From Mycolicibacterium neoaurum ATCC 25795 (GTDB taxonomy: Bacteria > Actinomycetota > Actinomycetes > Mycobacteriales > Mycobacteriaceae): 64,000 nucleotides of DNA. How positions within the stretch are numbered: the stretch's first letter is position 1; each line of letters opens with the position of its first letter. Location: contig NZ_JMDW01000012.1 of NCBI RefSeq assembly GCF_000691525.1, positions 248,001 through 312,000 of the forward strand, read 5' to 3'. Under the pieces are notes generated by a model that did no database searches, was not told the DNA's origin, and worked only from the letters and a program-made list of their open reading frames with translations. A program made the position numbers and the translations under genes. This document shows positions 60,625 to 64,000 of the stretch, one piece after another.

Positions 60625-61113
60625 ATGCCCACGCCCCCTATAGTTCCAGGTCTAAGAGAAGCCACCGACCGACGGGCACCCAAAACCTTGACCATCGAGC
60701 GTCCCGCCGCCCGCTACGGGCGCCAGAAGCTGTCCCGCAACGGCAGGCGCGGGCTGGTGATCGGCCTGTTCCTGCTGATCGTGGCGGTGGGGGTGGGCAT
60801 CGCGATCATCGCCTTCCAGCGCTTCGGCACCGCCGACGCCAAGGGGGAACTCAGCGGGTATCGGCTGATCGACGACCAGACCGTCGCCGTGACCATCACC
60901 GTCACGCGGGCGGATCCGTCGGTCCCTGCGGTCTGCATCGTGCGCGCACGCTCCATCGACGGCGCCGAAACCGGCCGTCGCGAGATCCTGGTGCCGCCCT
61001 CGACCGCGGATTCGGTGGTGATCGATGCCGAGGTCAAGTCGACGAAGCCGCCGGTGGTGGGCGATATCTACGGGTGTGGGATCGACGTTCCGGGGTATCT
61101 GGTAGCTCCCTGA
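60625..61113 (+). CDS. DUF4307 membrane-anchored protein (Rv1081c-like)
   Basis: A 162-aa protein with a short basic N-terminus (ARYGRQKLSRNGRRG), one membrane segment (LVIGLFLLIVAVGVGIAIIAF) and an extracytoplasmic DUF4307 domain (VPAVCIVRARSIDGAETGRR). Function unknown. ATG 60625 was used; a TTG about 20 codons later is possible. Divergent from mca, upstream of greA. Confidence 0.85.
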   Translation: MPTPPIVPGLREATDRRAPKTLTIERPAARYGRQKLSRNGRRGLVIGLFLLIVAVGVGIAIIAFQRFGTADAKGELSGYRLIDDQTVAVTITVTRADPSVPAVCIVRARSIDGAETGRREILVPPSTADSVVIDAEVKSTKPPVVGDIYGCGIDVPGYLVAP

Positions 61114-61175
61114 TCCGCGGGGCACAACCGACGCCGGGCTGCACAAACGTGAAAACCCGGCAACGCGGCGGTGGT

Positions 61176-61216
61176 AAGCTCGACCCATACACGGTTCCGC
61201 ACTGGAGCCGTGTATT
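61176..61216 (+). promoter_or_regulatory. greA promoter and 5'-terminal leader hairpin
   Basis: TAAGCT (61176-61181) predicts transcription from about 61188. Directly there, ATACACGGTTCC (61188-61199) pairs with GGAGCCGTGTAT (61205-61216) over 12 bp (one G-U). The leader to ATG 61317 is about 129 nt. A 5'-end hairpin may stabilise the mRNA or act as an attenuator. Confidence 0.5.
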
Positions 61217-61316
61217 GCTGCATTTGCGCGCGATAAGCGCCTGCAACAGCGGCGATACACGACCTTTTCACGCGATGCGTCGCGGGGGAAATGACCAACG
61301 ACAGGAGCGCGAGGAC

Positions 61317-61811
61317 ATGACCGATACCCAGGTCACCTGGCTGACCGAAGAGGCCTACGACCGGTTGAAGGCGGAGCTGGATCAGCTGATCGCCAACCGG
61401 CCGGTCATCGCCGCCGAGATCAACGACCGTCGCGAAGAGGGTGACCTGCGCGAGAACGGTGGCTACCACGCCGCCCGTGAAGAGCAGGGCCAGCAGGAAG
61501 CGCGCATCCGCCAGCTGCAGGAACTGCTCAACAATGCCAAGGTCGGCGAGGCCCCCAAGCAGTCCGGCGTCGCACTGCCCGGTTCGGTGGTCAAGGTCTA
61601 CTACGACGATGACGAGAAGGACACCGAGACGTTCCTGATCGCCACCCGCCAGGAGGGCGTCAGCGACGGCAAGCTCGAGGTCTACTCCCCGAACTCCCCG
61701 CTGGGCAACGCACTGATCGACGCCAAGGTCGGCGAGAGCCGCACCTACACCGTGCCCAGCGGCAACACCGTCAAGGTCACCCTGATCAGCGCGGAGCCCT
61801 ACCACGCCTGA
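61317..61811 (+). CDS. greA: Transcription elongation factor GreA
   Basis: A 164-aa GreA. N-terminal coiled coil about residues 8-80 with the tip acidic pair in NDRREEGDLRENGGYHAAREEQ; C-terminal FKBP-like domain (YSPNSPLGNALIDAKVGES). Reactivates backtracked RNA polymerase by stimulating transcript cleavage (Rv1080c). ATG 61317. Confidence 0.97.
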   Translation: MTDTQVTWLTEEAYDRLKAELDQLIANRPVIAAEINDRREEGDLRENGGYHAAREEQGQQEARIRQLQELLNNAKVGEAPKQSGVALPGSVVKVYYDDDEKDTETFLIATRQEGVSDGKLEVYSPNSPLGNALIDAKVGESRTYTVPSGNTVKVTLISAEPYHA

Positions 61812-61834
61812 CCCGTCGGGACGATCGGCTCCAG

Positions 61835-62488
61835 ATGGCCCAGATCGCCGAGGATCTGCTGCTGCTTCTCCTCGACAATGCCGCAGCGCGCCCGGGCATC
61901 GAACGACGCCGTAGGCAACGCGTTCTTGCAGCTGCGGTGTTGTTGGACCTGGCCCGCGTCTGCCGGGTCCGACCGTCGGCCGACGGGGATTCCGTCCCCG
62001 CCGGTCGCCTGCTCGCATTGGCCGGTGATGCCCCGTTGGACCCGGTGACCGGCCCGGCGTGGACGCTGCTGACGCGGCGACCACTGAAGGTGGGCGCGGC
62101 AGTGTCCAAGTTGAGCCGCGATGCCGAACAACAGCTGCTCGACCAGCTGGAACGGGCCGGACAGATTCAGCGGGTCCCGTTGGGGCCCAAGGAATTCAGC
62201 TATCCGCTGCGGACTCGGGCGCGGGTCGGGCCGGCTCGAGAGGCATTGCTGGCGGCCTTGTTCGACCGCAGACCGCCGTCGACGCCGACGGCCGCGGCGA
62301 TCACGCTGCTACATGCCGCGGATGGTCTCGGCGCCGTGCTGAGCCTCAACGATCGCGGGTGGCGCTGGGTGCACGCCCGGGCCGGGGAGATCGCCCTGGG
62401 CAGCTGGCTCGACGAATCACCCTCGGCGCTGCCGGAGATCAACGTCGCGGTGACCGCCGCAGCGCTGCGGCCGGTGCTGCAGTCCTGA
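61835..62488 (+). CDS. GPP34 (GOLPH3-like) family protein
   Basis: A 217-aa protein of the GPP34 family: MAQIAEDLLLLLLDN at the N-terminus and LLTRRPLKVGAAVSKLS, then LHAADGLGAVLSLNDRG. Eukaryotic GOLPH3 binds phosphoinositides; in actinobacteria the function is not established. Located 23 bp after greA, likely the same operon. Confidence 0.86.
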   Translation: MAQIAEDLLLLLLDNAAARPGIERRRRQRVLAAAVLLDLARVCRVRPSADGDSVPAGRLLALAGDAPLDPVTGPAWTLLTRRPLKVGAAVSKLSRDAEQQLLDQLERAGQIQRVPLGPKEFSYPLRTRARVGPAREALLAALFDRRPPSTPTAAAITLLHAADGLGAVLSLNDRGWRWVHARAGEIALGSWLDESPSALPEINVAVTAAALRPVLQS

Positions 62489-62490
62489 CC

Positions 62491-62550
62491 GCGAGCAGAC
62501 GCTCCTACCCCCAGACATCGGGCGATCCAGGGGTATCTGCGTCTGCTCGC
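62491..62550. terminator. Hairpin between GPP34 and metB genes
   Basis: GCGAGCAGACGC (62491-62502) and GCGTCTGCTCGC (62539-62550) form a perfect 12-bp stem, with an inner TACCCC/GGGGTA pairing, between convergent genes. Confidence 0.8.
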
Positions 62551-62562
62551 CGGAGGACCGGA

Positions 62563-63735
62563 CTACCGCAGCGCCTGCTCGATATCGCCGAGCAGGTCGG
62601 CGATCTCCTCGATACCGACCGACAGGCGCACCAGATCCTCGGGCACCTCCAGCTGGGAGCCGGCGGTCGAGGCGTGCGTCATCGCACCGGGATGCTCGAT
62701 CAGCGATTCCACACCGCCCAAAGACTCAGCGAGAATGAAAATTTCGGTGCGGGCGCAGAAATCGCGCGCCGCGGCCACGCCACCGCGCAGCCGGACCGAG
62801 ATCATCCCTCCGAAACCGGACATCTGCTTGGCCGCGACCTCATGGTTGGGGTGGCTCGGCAGACCCGGGTAGAGCACCGAGTCGATGGCCGGATGCTCGG
62901 CAAGGAACTCGGCCACCTTGGCCGCATTCTCGCTGTGCCGCTGCATGCGCAGCACCAGGGTCTTCAGGCCACGCATGGTCAGGTACGCGTCGAAGGGACC
63001 GGGCACCGCGCCCGCGCCGTTCTGCAGGAACGCGAACGCCGTGTCGAGCTCCTCGTCGTTGGTCAGCAACGCGCCGCCGACCACATCGGAATGCCCACCG
63101 ATGTACTTCGTCGTGGAGTGCAGCACGATATCCGCGCCGAGGGTCAATGGCTGCTGTAGCGCCGGAGAAGCGAAGGTGTTGTCCACCAACAGTTTCGCGC
63201 CGTTCTTGCGGGAAATCTCGGCGATGCCCGCGATATCGGCTATCGAGAGCAATGGGTTGGTCGGCGTCTCGACCCAGATCAGCTTGGTCTCCGGCGTCAC
63301 CGCGGCGGCCACGGCATCGAGATCGGCCAACGCGACCGGGGTGTAGCGAATCCCCCACTGCGTGAACACCTTGTCGATCAACCGGAAGGTGCCACCGTAG
63401 GCGTCGTCGGGGATGACGACGTGATCGCCGGGACGCAGCACCGCACGCAAGGCGCAGTCGGTGGCCGCCATCCCCGAGGCGAAAGCCCGGCCGAAATCGG
63501 CCTCCTCGACCGCGGCCAGCGAGGCCTCCAGGGCGGCGCGGGTCGGGTTGCCGGTGCGCGCGTACTCGAAGCCACCGCGCAATCCACCGACACCATCCTG
63601 GGCGAAGGTCGAACTGGCATAGATCGGGGCGTTGACCGCGCCGGTGGCCGGATCGGGCCGGAACCCCGCGTGGATCGCCCTGGTCGCCAGACCCTGCCAC
63701 CGGTGTGCGTCGTGAGCACTGCGCTGTTCACCCAT
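62563..63735 (-). CDS. metB: Cystathionine gamma-synthase/lyase family PLP enzyme
   Basis: A 390-aa enzyme of the trans-sulfuration family: FEYARTGNPTRAALEASLA, DDAYGGTFRLIDKVF, VETPTNPLL, and the PLP lysine in LHSTTKYIGGHSDVVGG. Corresponds to Rv1079 (metB), making cystathionine from O-acylhomoserine and cysteine; gamma-lyase activity is also reported for this subgroup. ATG 63735 is leaderless (TACCCT, 7 nt). Confidence 0.93.
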   Translation of the reverse strand: MGEQRSAHDAHRWQGLATRAIHAGFRPDPATGAVNAPIYASSTFAQDGVGGLRGGFEYARTGNPTRAALEASLAAVEEADFGRAFASGMAATDCALRAVLRPGDHVVIPDDAYGGTFRLIDKVFTQWGIRYTPVALADLDAVAAAVTPETKLIWVETPTNPLLSIADIAGIAEISRKNGAKLLVDNTFASPALQQPLTLGADIVLHSTTKYIGGHSDVVGGALLTNDEELDTAFAFLQNGAGAVPGPFDAYLTMRGLKTLVLRMQRHSENAAKVAEFLAEHPAIDSVLYPGLPSHPNHEVAAKQMSGFGGMISVRLRGGVAAARDFCARTEIFILAESLGGVESLIEHPGAMTHASTAGSQLEVPEDLVRLSVGIEEIADLLGDIEQALR

Positions 63736-63748
63736 GCCGTCCAGGGTA
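63735..63748 (-). promoter_or_regulatory. -10 box giving a leaderless metB transcript
   Basis: TACCCT (63748-63743), 7 nt, ATG 63735; 13 bp from the preceding terminator. Confidence 0.55.
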
Positions 63749-63760
63749 GTGGTGCCCGGA

Positions 63761-63801
63761 CAACAGAAACGGGGTGGACCGGTTCGGTCCACCCCGTTCT
63801 G
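63761..63801 (-). terminator. Hairpin after the Pra-like gene
   Basis: ACAGAAACGGGGTGGACCG pairs with CGGTCCACCCCGTTCTGT, a nearly perfect stem with a 3-nt loop, 16 bp after the Pra-like stop codon and just before the metB promoter. Confidence 0.85.
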
Positions 63802-63816
63802 TTGCGCTATGCCCGA

Positions 63817-64000
63817 TTACGGTGTCAGCGGTGCAACCTGTCCACCGGTGAGGCGACGGTAGGCGTACACCTGGAACAGGATCGCCAGCGGCGCGGCGAC
63901 CAGCAGACCGACGTAGCACAGGAACGATCCGACGGCGAGGATCACCGAGTACAGCAGCCAACTCAGCAGCACCTGAACGAAATTGTTCTTGGTGACGTCG
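63817..64000 (-). CDS. C-terminal end of a Pra (proline-rich antigen)-like membrane protein
   Basis: The last 60 codons of a gene entering from the right: NNFVQVLLSWLLYSVILAVG, then LCYVGLLVAAPLAILFQVYA and the end YRRLTGGQVAPLTP. Two hydrophobic segments. Position next to metB matches Rv1078 (pra), whose proline-rich N-terminus would be outside the window. Confidence 0.65.
   Translation of the reverse strand, partial: DVTKNNFVQVLLSWLLYSVILAVGSFLCYVGLLVAAPLAILFQVYAYRRLTGGQVAPLTP

Overview
The window is high-GC DNA from a mycobacterium, most likely a fast-growing, environmental Mycolicibacterium-type species. The evidence is an mce/yrbE operon, mycothiol conjugate amidase, a short Z-isoprenyl diphosphate synthase, PhoH2, a DesA2-type desaturase, and a long block whose gene order follows the M. 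tuberculosis Rv1111c-Rv1078 interval. At least eleven genes also carry a TANNNT -10 box 6-7 nt before the start codon, the mycobacterial leaderless arrangement. All names are from reading the sequence; no database search was run.

Left accessory/metabolic part (1-15,440): the start of an mce operon on the minus strand (yrbEA-yrbEB-mceA, the last cut by the window edge) with a TetR regulator upstream; an alpha/beta hydrolase overlapping a 967-aa kinase/aminotransferase fusion; an NlpC/P60-like gene; a DUF1254/DUF1214 gene; a udgX gene broken by a frameshift at its catalytic loop; DUF72; a deazaflavin-dependent reductase; a cytochrome P450 with a divergent TetR gene; and small enzymes. Two copies of a 58-bp palindromic repeat lie at 14.4 and 15.4 kb.

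Mobile region (about 15,461-30,562): DNA of lower GC and foreign content is inserted in the 3' end of ychF. A displaced ychF tail (codons reading VVEFRFNV-stop) remains at 15,446-15,472. The living ychF at 30.5 kb now ends in GSTSTSKG instead. A third ychF-tail-like site lies at 19,457-19,476, 50 bp before a large serine integrase gene. This suggests two elements side by side. Element A (about 4 kb) has no integrase and carries a DUF3644 protein, a second HEPN-like protein and an unknown 521-aa protein. Element B (about 11 kb) carries the integrase, a phage/plasmid-type ATPase, a small resolvase, a type III restriction-modification pair, a PD-(D/E)XK nuclease and a TIGR02391-type HEPN protein. 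Three proteins with an R-x4-H motif plus restriction genes make this an anti-phage defence island. The last HEPN gene sits 3 nt behind ychF and probably uses host transcription.

Right conserved part (30,532-64,000): ychF, a DUF6542 protein, a penicillin-binding lipoprotein, ispH, a lipid-droplet-type protein, xseA-xseB, a 3-beta-hydroxysteroid dehydrogenase with a clear KstR operator, a DUF5994 protein, an epimerase and an SDR, an AI-2E transporter, a DUF4245 protein, glpX, fumC, a PRC-barrel protein, a polysaccharide deacetylase, phoH2 (with an overlapping small upstream ORF), a desaturase, glyA, a DUF885 peptidase-like gene, coaA, two membrane proteins, a Z-prenyl transferase, hemolysin III, a ketosteroid-isomerase-like protein, a DUF255 thioredoxin-like protein, mca, a DUF4307 protein, greA, a GPP34 protein, metB and the tail of a Pra-like membrane protein. 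Strong hairpin terminators separate most convergent pairs. One hairpin family also occurs inside the signal-peptide coding region of the deacetylase gene. No tRNA, rRNA or CRISPR array was seen.
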